From NCBI RefSeq assembly GCF_030317145.1, contig NZ_JASZYE010000006.1:186001-250000 (forward strand): DNA of 64,000 nt, given 5' to 3'. Source of the DNA: Variovorax flavidus. Lineage in GTDB: Bacteria; Pseudomonadota; Gammaproteobacteria; Burkholderiales; Burkholderiaceae_C. Shown piece after piece: positions 1 through 8,750 of the stretch; the first letter of the stretch is position 1; the number at the start of each line of letters is the position of its first letter. The notes below the pieces were generated by a model, which saw only the letters and a program-made list of their open reading frames with translations, did no database searches and had not been told where the DNA came from. Made by a program: the position numbers and the translations under genes.

Positions 1-112
1 CTGCACTGGTCGCCGGGCGCGTGGCGGCCTGGGGTTGCTGTGCGTGCACCGCACCGGCCGCAGCCAGCGAGAGCGCCAGAGATGCATACAGTGCGTGGGT
101 TCTCGCCAACAT
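1..112 (-). CDS. Secreted protein, N-terminal fragment (runs off the window)
   Basis: An ATG at 112 on the minus strand opens a frame that stays open to the window edge. The 37 visible residues start MLARTHALYASLALSLAAAG and continue AVHAQQPQAATRP. This is a clear Sec signal peptide with a likely cleavage site after AVHA, followed by a Gln/Pro/Ala-rich mature start. The gene lies 21 bp downstream of pyrE on the same strand and may be co-transcribed with it. Too little is present to name a family. Confidence 0.6.
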   Translation of the reverse strand, partial: MLARTHALYASLALSLAAAGAVHAQQPQAATRPATSA

Positions 113-133
113 CAATCCTTCAGACAGGTTGCA

Positions 134-817
134 TCAGCCGGCGCCGTACCGGGCCCTGTACGCCAGCACGTCCTGGCGATGGGCGCCCAGTTCGTCATCC
201 GCGCGGCCTGAGAGGTACTGTAACAAGTCGTCAAGCGTTGCGATGGCAATAACGTGCATGCCGAGTTGGTTGCGGACGTACTGCACAGCGCTGTGGTCCA
301 CATCCACGCCGTTTTCCGTTGCTTTTTCCTGCCGATCCAGCGCGATGGCGACGGCGTGCGGCGTGGCGCCGGCGCCACGGATGGCGGCGATCGATTCGCG
401 CACCGCCGTGCCGGCGGACATCACGTCATCGACGATCAGCACCCGCCCCTTGAGCGGCGCACCGACCAGCGTGCCGCCTTCGCCGTGGTCCTTGGCTTCC
501 TTGCGGTTGTACGCAAAAGGCACGTTGCGGCCGCGCCGCGCAAGCTCGGCGGCCACCGTCGCGCCCAGCGGAATGCCCTTGTAGGCCGGGCCGAAGATCA
601 TGTCGAACTCCAGGCCGCTGGCCATCAACCGGTCTGCATAGAATCCGGCGAGCCGCGCGAGCTTGGCGCCGTCGTCGAACAGGCCCGCGTTGAAAAAATA
701 GGGGCTGATCCGACCGGCCTTGGTCTTGTACTGGCCGAAACGCAGCACCCCCGACTCCAGCGCGAACTGCACGAATTCCTGTGCGAGCGCGCCGCCCTCT
801 CCAATCTCTTCAGCCAT
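134..817 (-). CDS. pyrE: Orotate phosphoribosyltransferase
   Basis: This enzyme converts orotate and PRPP to orotidine 5'-monophosphate in pyrimidine synthesis, in the cytoplasm. The product has 227 residues, normal for PyrE. The PRPP-binding motif VLIVDDVMSAGTA lies near residues 125-137, and the segment FGPAYKGIPLG near residue 75 matches the family's conserved substrate-binding region. The start is set at the ATG at 817 (MAEEIGEGGA); the frame stays open upstream to 994 but that part overlaps xth. The start is only 13 bp from the divergent xth start, so the two genes share their 5' control region. Confidence 0.95.
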   Translation of the reverse strand: MAEEIGEGGALAQEFVQFALESGVLRFGQYKTKAGRISPYFFNAGLFDDGAKLARLAGFYADRLMASGLEFDMIFGPAYKGIPLGATVAAELARRGRNVPFAYNRKEAKDHGEGGTLVGAPLKGRVLIVDDVMSAGTAVRESIAAIRGAGATPHAVAIALDRQEKATENGVDVDHSAVQYVRNQLGMHVIAIATLDDLLQYLSGRADDELGAHRQDVLAYRARYGAG

Positions 818-830
818 AGGGAATGTCCTT

Positions 831-1634
831 GTGTTCAAACTGACCAGCCTCAACCTCAACGGCCTGCGATCGGCAGCCACCAAAGGCGTTGCCGACTGGG
901 TCGCCGAACTGGCGCCGGATTGTATTTGCATGCAGGAAATCCGAGTCCAGGCGAGCGACATCGAAGGCCGCTTCGAGGAGATGGCGGGGCTCAAGGGCCA
1001 TTTCCATTTCGCGGAGAAGAAGGGCTACGCGGGCACCGCGGTCTATTCGAAGCACGCACCCAGCGACGTGGTCGTCGGTTGGGGCGACCCCGAGTTCGAC
1101 GCCGAAGGCCGCTACCTCGAACTGCGCTTCGACACCCCGAAACGCAAGCTGTCGATCATCAGCTGCTACTTCCCGAGCGGCTCGTCCGGCGAAGAGCGGC
1201 AGGCGGCCAAGTTCCGCTTCCTGAAGGGCTTCTTCCCCCACCTGATCGCGCTGAAGCGCGAGCGCGACTTCATCCTGTGCGGCGACATCAACATCGCGCA
1301 CAAGGAGATCGACCTGAAGAACTGGCGCGGCAACCAGAAGAACAGCGGCTTCCTGCCCGAGGAACGCGCCTGGATGACGAACCTGCTGGACGCCGGGGCG
1401 GAGGGCGCCGGCCTGGTCGACGTGTACCGGATGCTCAAGCCCGAGACCACCGACGAGGCCTACACCTGGTGGAGCAACCGCGGACAGGCCTACGCCAAGA
1501 ACGTGGGATGGCGGCTGGATTACCACCTGGCCACGCCGAAGCTCGCCAAGCTCGCCCTCAACGAATCGATCTTCAAGACGATCAAGTTCAGCGACCACGC
1601 GCCGATCACGGTGGACTACGACTTCACGCTGTGA
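831..1634 (+). CDS. xth: Exodeoxyribonuclease III family AP endonuclease
   Basis: This is a DNA repair enzyme that cuts at abasic sites and has 3'-5' exonuclease activity (endonuclease/exonuclease/phosphatase fold). The product has 267 residues. The N-terminus MFKLTSLNLNGLRSA contains the LNxNGLR motif, CMQEIRV supplies the metal-binding Glu, FILCGDINIAHKEID the GDxNIA motif, and FSDHAPITVDY the C-terminal catalytic Asp-His pair. The start is a GTG at 831; no ATG fits nearer the conserved N-terminus. It diverges from pyrE across a 13-bp gap and converges on the LysR gene with a 25-bp gap. Confidence 0.93.
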   Translation: MFKLTSLNLNGLRSAATKGVADWVAELAPDCICMQEIRVQASDIEGRFEEMAGLKGHFHFAEKKGYAGTAVYSKHAPSDVVVGWGDPEFDAEGRYLELRFDTPKRKLSIISCYFPSGSSGEERQAAKFRFLKGFFPHLIALKRERDFILCGDINIAHKEIDLKNWRGNQKNSGFLPEERAWMTNLLDAGAEGAGLVDVYRMLKPETTDEAYTWWSNRGQAYAKNVGWRLDYHLATPKLAKLALNESIFKTIKFSDHAPITVDYDFTL

Positions 1635-1659
1635 AGCGAGATGCGCCCGGACCGGCCTG

Positions 1660-2565
1660 CTAGCGCGACAGCGCCGGCAGCGCCTTGACCAGGGTGTCGC
1701 TGAAGGAGCGCATGGCCTCGCTCTCGTGGGCGCCGCGCTTGGTGATGCGGTAGAAGTCCAGCTCCACCTTCGGCTTGACCAGCACGTCGGTGCGCACGCG
1801 ATGCCGCCGGCAGGCTGCCAGCGCGAAGGTCGGCATCACGGCCGTGCCGAATCCGGACTCGACCATCGAGATCAGCGTGCCGAAGAAGTTGAAGGCCTGC
1901 CGTTGTGCGTCGGCCCGGCCGATCGCGCCGAGCTGCACGTCGATGACCTTCTGGATCGGATTGCTCTGCGGCAGCCCGATCAGCTCGGCCGACCGCAACG
2001 CCGACCAGGGCGCGGTTCCAGTGGCGAGCGATGCCTCTTCCGACTCCGCCGCGGCCACGCGCATCAGGTGGAAGCGCCCGACCGGCACTCGATCCAGCCC
2101 CGGCGCAGCCTTGAAGAAGAATCCCAGACCCATGTCCGCCTCGCCGCTCACGACCATCGCCTCGACGTCGCGCAAGTCGGCATCGAACAGCTTCAGGCTG
2201 ACCTTCGGATGGCTCTCGCGGAACTGATGGAAGACCTGCGGCAACAGGTGAGATGACACCAGCGGCGTGGCGGCGATGCGCAAGGTCTGGCGCGCCGCGT
2301 CACCTTCGACGCCGAGTTGCGCGGTGACGTCGTCCAGATCCGTCACGACCCTTTCGACCACCGGCAGCAGCCGCCGCCCTGCCCCCGTGAGACTGACCAT
2401 GCGCGTCGTGCGATCGAACAGGCGGCAGCCCAACTGACGCTCCATCTCTCGCACCAGCGTGCTCAGGCCGGCCTGCGTCATGTGTGCCTGCTCGGCCGCG
2501 CGGGTGAAGTTGCCCATGCGCGCGACGTGCAGAAAAGCGCGCATCTGGCGGACCGATAGATTCAT
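1660..2565 (-). CDS. LysR-family transcriptional regulator
   Basis: The product has 301 residues. Residues 1-60 form the winged helix-turn-helix typical of LysR proteins (MNLSVRQMRAFLHVARMGNF, then FTRAAEQAHMTQAGLSTLVR), followed by a ligand-sensing domain. It is divergent from the flavin monooxygenase at 2670 across a 104-bp gap, the classic layout in which a LysR protein controls its divergent neighbour. That makes the monooxygenase plus the Bug protein its likely target. The gap is AT-richer than its surroundings and holds ATTT-CCC-AAAT near 2600, but no convincing T-N11-A box. Confidence 0.9.
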   Translation of the reverse strand: MNLSVRQMRAFLHVARMGNFTRAAEQAHMTQAGLSTLVREMERQLGCRLFDRTTRMVSLTGAGRRLLPVVERVVTDLDDVTAQLGVEGDAARQTLRIAATPLVSSHLLPQVFHQFRESHPKVSLKLFDADLRDVEAMVVSGEADMGLGFFFKAAPGLDRVPVGRFHLMRVAAAESEEASLATGTAPWSALRSAELIGLPQSNPIQKVIDVQLGAIGRADAQRQAFNFFGTLISMVESGFGTAVMPTFALAACRRHRVRTDVLVKPKVELDFYRITKRGAHESEAMRSFSDTLVKALPALSR

Positions 2566-2669
2566 ACCACTTCATGATAAATCCATACGACATCTAAATT
2601 TCCCAAATGATCGAAGGCTCTGTCTAATCCGCTTTTCTTGATGCAGGACAAAGAAGGGCGAACCGAGAC

Positions 2670-3929
2670 ATGAGCCATCAAACCGAAGTGATCGTGCTGG
2701 GCGCCGGCATTGGCGGACTGACCCTGGCGTTGAGCCTGCACCAGGCCGGCATCGCGTGCCGGGTCTATGAGGCGGTGCCGGAGCTGAAGCCCCTCGGCGT
2801 GGGCGTCAACCTGCTGCCGCACGCGGCGCGCGAACTGAGCGAACTCGGCCTCATGGCCGCGCTCGATGCGGTCGGCGTGCGGACCAAGGAGGCGGTCTTC
2901 TTCAATTCGCACGGCCAGCTGGTGTTTCGCGAAGCGGCCGGAACGGCGGCGGGCTACGACTGGCCCCAGTATTCGATCCACCGCGGCGACCTGCACACCG
3001 CGCTGCTCCAGGCGACGCGCGAGCGACTCGGCGCCGATGCCGTGGTGTGCGGCCACCGCTGCGCGGGCGTGGACCAGGACGATACCGGCGTCACCGCGCG
3101 CTTCACCGCGCCGGACGGCTCGCCGCTGCCCAGCGTGCGCGGATCGATCGCCGTGGGCTGCGACGGCATCCACTCGGTGCTGCGCAAGCAGTTCTATCCG
3201 GACGAAGGCGCGCCGCGCTACTCGGGCGTCAACATGTGGCGCGGCACCGCCGTGCACAAACCCTTTCTCTCGGGCGCGAGCATGGTGCGCGCGGGCTGGC
3301 TCGACCAGGGCAAGATGGTGATCTACCCGATCCGCGACAACGTGGACGGCCAAGGCAACCAGCTCATCAACTGGGTCGCCGAAATCCACGCTCCGCAACC
3401 CGCGCTCCAGGACTGGAGCCGCCCCGGCCGCCTCGAGGACTTTCTCCCGGCCTTCGAGGACTGGCACTTCGACTGGCTCGACGTGCCGGCGCTGATCCGC
3501 TCCTCGGACTCGATCCTCGAATACCCCATGGTCGACCAGGACCCGCTGCCGAAGTGGACGCACGGCCGGCTGACGCTGCTGGGCGACGCGGCCCACCCGA
3601 TGGTGCCGCGCGGCTCGAACGGCGCCGGGCAGGCCATCATCGATGCGCGCTACCTCGCGGGTGCGCTGCGCAAGCTGGGCGTCGGCAACGCAGCGCTAGA
3701 GGACTACGACCGCGTGCGCGTCAAGGCAACCACCAACGTCGTGCTGACCAATCGCAGCAATCCGCCCGACGCGATCCTGCGCGAGGTGTTCGAACGCTCC
3801 GGTGGCCGGCGTTTCGACCGCCTGGAAGAGTTCGTGACGCAGCAGGAGCTGCAAGCCATCTCCGACAACTACAAGCAGGTGGCCGGCTACGACCCGGCGG
3901 CGCTGAAATCGCGCCCTTCCTATCTCTGA
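2670..3929 (+). CDS. FAD-dependent aromatic monooxygenase (PhzS / salicylate hydroxylase-like)
   Basis: This is a class A flavoprotein hydroxylase of 419 residues. The Rossmann FAD motif VIVLGAGIGGLTLALSL is at residues 7-23. The FAD/NADPH DG-type motif appears in GSIAVGCDGIHSVLR near residue 165, and the second FAD motif LTLLGDAAHPMVPRGSNGAG near residues 309-328. The arrangement matches flavin-dependent oxidoreductases of the 5-methylphenazine-1-carboxylate / salicylate hydroxylase group. The substrate cannot be read from sequence. The next gene, a Bug binding protein, starts 38 bp downstream and is probably in the same operon, which would fit uptake and hydroxylation of one aromatic or heterocyclic acid. 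Confidence 0.85.
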   Translation: MSHQTEVIVLGAGIGGLTLALSLHQAGIACRVYEAVPELKPLGVGVNLLPHAARELSELGLMAALDAVGVRTKEAVFFNSHGQLVFREAAGTAAGYDWPQYSIHRGDLHTALLQATRERLGADAVVCGHRCAGVDQDDTGVTARFTAPDGSPLPSVRGSIAVGCDGIHSVLRKQFYPDEGAPRYSGVNMWRGTAVHKPFLSGASMVRAGWLDQGKMVIYPIRDNVDGQGNQLINWVAEIHAPQPALQDWSRPGRLEDFLPAFEDWHFDWLDVPALIRSSDSILEYPMVDQDPLPKWTHGRLTLLGDAAHPMVPRGSNGAGQAIIDARYLAGALRKLGVGNAALEDYDRVRVKATTNVVLTNRSNPPDAILREVFERSGGRRFDRLEEFVTQQELQAISDNYKQVAGYDPAALKSRPSYL

Positions 3930-3967
3930 AGAACACGCCTTTCACGCAGAACTACAAGGAGACATCC

Positions 3968-4930
3968 ATGCGACCGTTCAAGAAGATCCTGGCCGCCCTC
4001 GCGATGGCAGCCGGCGCCGTGGCTGCCCACGCATGGCCCGACCAGCCGATCACGCTGGTGGTGCCCTACACGCCCGGCACGGGCATCGACCTGATCGCGC
4101 GCCAGTTGTCCGTCCGCCTGCCCGCCGTGCTCGGCCAGCCGGTGATCGTCGACAACGTGCCCGGCGCCAGCGGCAACATCGGCAGCGAGAAGGTGGCTCG
4201 CGCCAAGCCCGACGGCTACACCCTGATGGTGCAGGTCAACACGCTGGTGATGAACAAGAGCCTCTACAAGTCGCTCGCCTACGACCCCATCGCCGACTTC
4301 ACGCCGGTGTCGCTCACGTCCTGGGGCACGCTGCTGCTGGTGACCAATCCCAACGTGCAGAAGACGACTACCGTGGCCCAGATGGTCGCGGCCGCGAAGG
4401 CCGAGCCCGGCAAGCTGACCTATGCGACGCCCGGCGTCGGAACGCCTCACCACCTGTCGATGGCCTTGCTGATGCAGAACACCGGCACCGAGATGCTGCA
4501 TGTGCCCTACAAGGGCACGGCCGGCGCGGTGACGGACCTGCTGGGCGGCCGCATCGACTACATGTTCCTGCCGGTGCACGTCGGGCTGCAACATATCCAG
4601 GCCGGCAAGCTCAGGGCAATCGCGACCGGTAGCGACAAGCGCCTGCCGCAGTTGCCGAACGTGCCGACGCTGGCGGAAGCCGGCATCAAGGGCGGCAACG
4701 TGGACATGTGGTACGGGGTGCTCGCGCCCAAGGGCACCTCGCCGGCCGTGGTCGCACGCCTCAACAAGGAGATCGGCGCGATCCTGAAGCTGCCCGAAGT
4801 AGCGACCGCCTTCGAATCGCAAGGCATGGTGCCCGCCTCGTCGACGCCTGAAGAATTCGGCGCACTGATCCAGAAGGACGCCAAGCGTTGGGCGGACGTG
4901 GTTCAGCGCGGCGGCATCACCGCGGACTGA
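3968..4930 (+). CDS. Bug/TctC-family periplasmic solute-binding protein
   Basis: The product has 320 residues and begins MRPFKKILAALAMAAGAVAA with a Sec signal peptide cleaved near AHAW. The mature protein has the family landmarks: PITLVVPYTPGTGID (ligand loop 1), the VIVDNVPGASGNIGSEKVA segment, YDPIADFTPVSL and the later HHLSMALL / HVPYKGTAGAV region. These proteins feed tripartite tricarboxylate transporters, but no TctA or TctB membrane gene is in the window, so this is an orphan binding protein, as is common in betaproteobacteria. An AAGGAG ribosome site precedes the ATG. The gene ends 2 bp from the convergent GntR gene. Confidence 0.9.
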   Translation: MRPFKKILAALAMAAGAVAAHAWPDQPITLVVPYTPGTGIDLIARQLSVRLPAVLGQPVIVDNVPGASGNIGSEKVARAKPDGYTLMVQVNTLVMNKSLYKSLAYDPIADFTPVSLTSWGTLLLVTNPNVQKTTTVAQMVAAAKAEPGKLTYATPGVGTPHHLSMALLMQNTGTEMLHVPYKGTAGAVTDLLGGRIDYMFLPVHVGLQHIQAGKLRAIATGSDKRLPQLPNVPTLAEAGIKGGNVDMWYGVLAPKGTSPAVVARLNKEIGAILKLPEVATAFESQGMVPASSTPEEFGALIQKDAKRWADVVQRGGITAD

Positions 4931-4932
4931 AC

Positions 4933-5667
4933 TCAGCGCGCGCGGCCCGCATGCCGCGCCATGTGCACCTGGTGCAGCGTGATCTTGCGCACCTCGGACT
5001 GGCTGGTCTCGATGTGCGCGCGCAGCAGCATCGCCGCCTGATCGCCACGGTTGGCGCGAATCGCCTTCAGGATCTTGGCGTGCTCGTCGTAGGTGGCGTC
5101 GATGCGCGGCTGCTTGGTGAAATCCAGCCGCCGGATGATGCGGATGCGGTCGGTCACGTCGCGATGCACGCGCGCCATCTCGGCATTGCCGGCGGCGGCG
5201 ACGAGCGAGCAATGAAACTCCTCGTCCCACTGCGCCACCTGCACGGTGTCCGAACTGCGCTGCGCAGTCGGCACGAGCCAGATGCCGGCCAGCGCCTCGA
5301 CCAGGCTGCGGTCGACGCGATGGTCGCTTTCGCAGAGCCGATGCACTGCCGTGGTCTCCAGCACCATGCGCAGGTCGTAGAGTTGCTCGAACTGATCGAA
5401 GTCGAAAGGCAGCACGCGCCAGCCGCTGCGAAACAGGACTTCGACGAAGCCTTCCTGCTGCAGCCTGAACAGCGCCTGCCGCACGGGCGTGCGCGAGACG
5501 CCGAGCCGTTCGCTGATTTCGTTCTCGGTGAACCGGTCGCCGGGGACCAGGCTGAATTCGGCCACGTCGCGCTTGAGTTGCGCGTAGACCTGATCGGCTC
5601 GCGTGCGAAACGCGGGATCTGGAGCCACGGGCTCGGAGGGCGCGGACGGAGATCGGACAGAGGACAC
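4933..5667 (-). CDS. GntR-family (FCD subfamily) transcriptional regulator
   Basis: The product has 244 residues from a GTG start. It carries an N-terminal GntR winged helix (ADQVYAQLKRDVAEFSLVPG, then DRFTENEISERLGVSRTPVR, residues about 24-65), followed by an all-helical FCD ligand domain with FDQFEQLYDLRMVLE and a His-rich metal/ligand region near EFHCSLVAAAGN. It is the last gene of the bmp operon, 10 bp after the cysteine hydrolase, and is the only regulator inside the 13.6-kb minus-strand catabolic block. It is therefore the best candidate to bind the dyads at 11942-11957 and 18502-18517 and to sense a pathway compound. This assignment is inference. Confidence 0.9.
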   Translation of the reverse strand: MSSVRSPSAPSEPVAPDPAFRTRADQVYAQLKRDVAEFSLVPGDRFTENEISERLGVSRTPVRQALFRLQQEGFVEVLFRSGWRVLPFDFDQFEQLYDLRMVLETTAVHRLCESDHRVDRSLVEALAGIWLVPTAQRSSDTVQVAQWDEEFHCSLVAAAGNAEMARVHRDVTDRIRIIRRLDFTKQPRIDATYDEHAKILKAIRANRGDQAAMLLRAHIETSQSEVRKITLHQVHMARHAGRAR

Positions 5668-5677
5668 GAGGGGGATG

Positions 5678-6343
5678 TTAGTGCTTGCCGAGTGCGGCCA
5701 GAAGTGCGGCGCTCGGTGCCGTCCAGCCGACGATGGCGCCCTGGGCGCGGATCATCTCGACGGCTGCCGCCTTGAAGGCGGGAAAGTAGCTCTCGGTGCA
5801 GTCTTCCAGCAGCAGGCAGTCGTAGCCGCGGTCATTGGCTTCGCGCATGCTGGTCTGCACGCAGACTTCGGTGGTCACGCCACCGAACAGAAGGTGCGTG
5901 ATGCCGCGCCGCTTCAGCATCTCGTGCAGGCCGGTGGCATAGAAGGCCCCTTTGCCGGGCTTGTCCACGACGATCTCGCCTTCGATCGGCGCGAGCGCGT
6001 CGATGATCTGGTTGCCCGGTTCACCCATCACCAGGATGCGCCCCATCGGCCCTTCGTCGCCGATGCGCAAGGTCGGATTGCCGCGATTGCGCTTGGCGGG
6101 CGGACAGTCCGAAAGATCGGGCTTGTGCGCCTCGCGCGTGTGGACCACCAGGCCGCCTGCTTCCCGCCAGGCTTCGAGCGTCTTCTTCGTGGCCGGCACG
6201 ATGGCCTCCAGCAAGGAGACGTCGTTGCCCAGGGTCTCGCCGAACCCGCCCGGTTCGATGAAGTCCCGCTGCATGTCGATGAGGACCAGGGCGGTCTTTG
6301 CCGGATCGAATTCGTATGCGAAGGGGTTGGCTTCTATGTGCAT
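5678..6343 (-). CDS. Isochorismatase-family cysteine hydrolase (second amidohydrolase of the cluster)
   Basis: The product has 221 residues when started at ATG 6343 (MHIEANPFAYEFDPAK), which removes a 26-residue unconserved extension. The likely catalytic triad is visible: Asp23 in LVLIDMQRDF, Lys128 in VVDKPGKGAFYA and Cys161 in GVTTEVCVQTSMREAND. The family cleaves C-N bonds in ureides, biuret, ureidoacrylate and carbamoylsarcosine. It resembles the BiuH-like enzyme at 8023 in length and motif order but differs in the substrate loops, so it probably acts on a related but different compound. It follows the ABC ATPase by 49 bp in the same operon. Confidence 0.88.
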   Translation of the reverse strand: MHIEANPFAYEFDPAKTALVLIDMQRDFIEPGGFGETLGNDVSLLEAIVPATKKTLEAWREAGGLVVHTREAHKPDLSDCPPAKRNRGNPTLRIGDEGPMGRILVMGEPGNQIIDALAPIEGEIVVDKPGKGAFYATGLHEMLKRRGITHLLFGGVTTEVCVQTSMREANDRGYDCLLLEDCTESYFPAFKAAAVEMIRAQGAIVGWTAPSAALLAALGKH

Positions 6344-6392
6344 GGATGGCTTTCGTTCGGCATCGGTCGAAGACGTTGGAGGCGCAACCGAC

Positions 6393-8003
6393 TCATGCAG
6401 CCACCGCAGAGTGATCCCCACCCCCCATGTGCGCCCCCAGCACGTGCCTCTCGGCCGTAGCAGCGGCGGTCTCGAACACCACGCGCCCTTCGCTCATGAC
6501 CACGATGCGATCCGCCATCTCCAGCAGTTCGTCGAGGTCCTCACTGATCAGCAGCACAGCCCCGCCGCGCGCCCGCACCTGCACGATGCGGCTGTGGATT
6601 TCCGCGACAGCCGCGAAGTCCAGCCCGAACACCGGATTCGCCGCGATCAGCACATTGATATCCCCGGCCAGTTCGCGCGCAAGCACCGCGCGCTGCACGT
6701 TGCCACCAGAGAGGGAGCGGATCGGCGCGCCCTCCCCCTGCGTCTTGACCCCGTACTCGGCAATCCACTCGCGCGCCCTGCTGCGCCACAGCGGGAAATT
6801 GAGCACCCCCGCACCGAATGCTTTCCACGCCAACGGCGGTTGATCGAAATCTCGCAACGCCATGTTCTCCGCCACGCTCAGGTCGCCGACACAGGCATTG
6901 CGCAAAGGCTCCTCTGGAAGGCTGCGAACCTTCAGGCGCCGGTTCTCTTCGCGCCGCGCCGCGTAGGGTTCGCCCATCACCGTCACCTGTCCGGCCAGCC
7001 TCGGCCGCTGGCCCACCAGCGCTTCGACCAACTCGCGTTGACCATTGCCCGAGACACCCGCCACGCCGAGGATCTCGCCCGAGCGCACGCTGAGACTCAG
7101 GTCATGCACCGCCAGCGTTCCCCGGTCACCCTGCGCCTGCAGCCCTTCGACCCGCAGTGCAACGGGCGCATCGGCGGCCGTATCGTTCATCGAATGCAGC
7201 GCACGCCCGACCGGCGCCGCCGTGTCACCTTCAGGCGGCGGCGCTTCACCCTCACCCATCATCGCCGCCGCGAGCCTGGCCGGATTGGTCTCCGAGACCT
7301 TGCAGTGGTGCACCGCCTTGCCGCGTCGCAGCACCGTCACGCTGTCGGCGTACGACATCACCTCGCGGAACTTGTGCGTGATGATCAGCACCGTGCACAG
7401 CCCGCTTCGCGCGAACTCGCGCACATGCCCCAGCACCTCGTCGGCTTCCTGCGGCGTCAGGACCGAGGTCGGCTCGTCCAGGATCAACAGACGCGGCTTC
7501 AGGTACAGCTGCTTCAGCAGCTCCAGCTTCTGCTTCTCGCCCGCCGCCAGCTCGGACGGGCGCATGTCGAGGTCCAGGCTGAACGGCGTCGTCGCCAGGA
7601 ATTTCGTGAGCTCCGCGCGCGTCGTCTTCCAGTCGATCACCGCCGGCGTCTTGCCGCCGGCCAGCAACAGGTTCTCCGCCACCGTCATGCCCGGTGCCAG
7701 CGTGAAGTGCTGGTAGACCATGCCGATGCCGAGCGCCCGCGCGACGATCGGGTTCGCGATGTCCTGCTCGCGGCCGTCGATCAGGATGCTCCCCTCCTCC
7801 GCGCGCTGGAAGCCCGCCACGCACTTCACCAGCGTGCTCTTGCCCGCCCCGTTCTCGCCGAGCAGCGCGTGCACCGTGCCGGGCTCGACGTGCATCGTCA
7901 CCCGGTCCATTGCCGTGAAGGTGCCGAAGCGCTTGGTCAGCTCGTAGGTGTCCAGCGCCAGCGCGCCGGTGGCAGGGGGCATCGGGTCGACGGGAGCGAT
8001 CAT
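6393..8003 (-). CDS. Sugar/nucleoside-type ABC transporter, duplicated ATP-binding protein
   Basis: The product has 536 residues and two ABC cassettes. The first has Walker A GENGAGKSTLVK, signature LAAGEKQKLELLK and Walker B LLILDEPTSVLTPQEAD. The second has a degenerate Walker A (GVSGNGQRELVEALVG), signature LSGGNVQRAVLAREL and a Walker B region NVLIAANPVFGLD where Asp-Glu is replaced. This asymmetric pattern is normal for the nucleoside/BMP importer family. It partners the two permeases at 8751 and 9668 and the BMP binding protein at 10778. The start is taken at ATG 8003 (MIAPVDPMPP), 19 bp after the BiuH-like gene. Confidence 0.92.
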   Translation of the reverse strand: MIAPVDPMPPATGALALDTYELTKRFGTFTAMDRVTMHVEPGTVHALLGENGAGKSTLVKCVAGFQRAEEGSILIDGREQDIANPIVARALGIGMVYQHFTLAPGMTVAENLLLAGGKTPAVIDWKTTRAELTKFLATTPFSLDLDMRPSELAAGEKQKLELLKQLYLKPRLLILDEPTSVLTPQEADEVLGHVREFARSGLCTVLIITHKFREVMSYADSVTVLRRGKAVHHCKVSETNPARLAAAMMGEGEAPPPEGDTAAPVGRALHSMNDTAADAPVALRVEGLQAQGDRGTLAVHDLSLSVRSGEILGVAGVSGNGQRELVEALVGQRPRLAGQVTVMGEPYAARREENRRLKVRSLPEEPLRNACVGDLSVAENMALRDFDQPPLAWKAFGAGVLNFPLWRSRAREWIAEYGVKTQGEGAPIRSLSGGNVQRAVLARELAGDINVLIAANPVFGLDFAAVAEIHSRIVQVRARGGAVLLISEDLDELLEMADRIVVMSEGRVVFETAAATAERHVLGAHMGGGDHSAVAA

Positions 8004-8022
8004 GGTGCGGAGGATCTCGGTT

Positions 8023-8739
8023 CTACGACGCCGACAGCGCGTCGAGCAAGGCACCCGAGGGCGCGTGCGCGCCGAACACGCCGCCCTGCATGGTGATCAT
8101 CTTGAGCGCCGCCAGATGGTTGCCGTGGTCGGTCGCTGCCGTGCAGTCCGACAGCAGCAGGCACTCGAACCCGCGGTCATTGGCATCGCGCATCGTCGTG
8201 TGCACGCACACGTCGGTCGTGATGCCGGCGAGGATGAGGTTCTCGATGCCGCGCGTGCGCAGCACCAGTTCGAGGTCCGTCGCGTAGAACGATCCCTTGC
8301 CCGGCTTGTCGATGACCACCTCGCCATCGAGAGGCGCCAGCGCCGGGATGATTTCCCAGCCCGGCTCGCCCCGCACCAGGATGCGACCGCAAGGCCCCGC
8401 GTCGCCGATGCCCACGCCCTCGGCGCCGATCTGGCGCGACCGCCAGCGCTTGTTAGGCGGCAGATCGGCGAGATCGGGGCGATGCCCTTCGCGCGTGTGG
8501 ATGATGTGGAAACCCAGCGGCCGCAACCGGGCGAGCGTGCGCGCGATCGGCTCGATCGGCGCCTGCACCAGCGACAGGTCGTAGCCCATCACATCGACAT
8601 AGCCGCCCTTGCCGCAGAAATCCGTCTGCATGTCGATCACGATGAGGGCGGTGTTGTCGGGCCGCAGCGCGCCGTTGTAGGGCCACGGATACGGGTTGGC
8701 GGCGACGAAGCGCTCGGGCGATGGGGTGGAGGTGCTCAT
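8023..8739 (-). CDS. biuH: Biuret amidohydrolase (BiuH-like cysteine hydrolase)
   Basis: It probably hydrolyses biuret to allophanate and ammonia. The product has 238 residues from ATG 8739. The triad is Asp36 (IVIDMQTDFCGKGGYVD), Lys145 (VVIDKPGKGSFYATD) and Cys178 (GITTDVCVHTTMRDAND). From memory these align with Asp36, Lys142 and Cys175 of the characterised Rhizobium leguminosarum BiuH, allowing for a 3-residue insertion. The N-terminal segment NPYPWPYNGALRPDN and the stretch HTREGHRPDLADLP also match that enzyme as I remember it. Its product would be the substrate of the AtzF-like gene at 16770. It sits between the permease (11 bp) and the ATPase (19 bp) of an ABC importer, so uptake and hydrolysis are co-expressed. 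Confidence 0.85.
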   Translation of the reverse strand: MSTSTPSPERFVAANPYPWPYNGALRPDNTALIVIDMQTDFCGKGGYVDVMGYDLSLVQAPIEPIARTLARLRPLGFHIIHTREGHRPDLADLPPNKRWRSRQIGAEGVGIGDAGPCGRILVRGEPGWEIIPALAPLDGEVVIDKPGKGSFYATDLELVLRTRGIENLILAGITTDVCVHTTMRDANDRGFECLLLSDCTAATDHGNHLAALKMITMQGGVFGAHAPSGALLDALSAS

Positions 8740-8750
8740 GGGTCGGCTGA

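Noticed and set aside
6393..8003. Degenerate second ATPase cassette as a sign of gene decay
   Set aside because: An altered second Walker A and Walker B is normal for duplicated ATPases of the nucleoside/sugar importer family.
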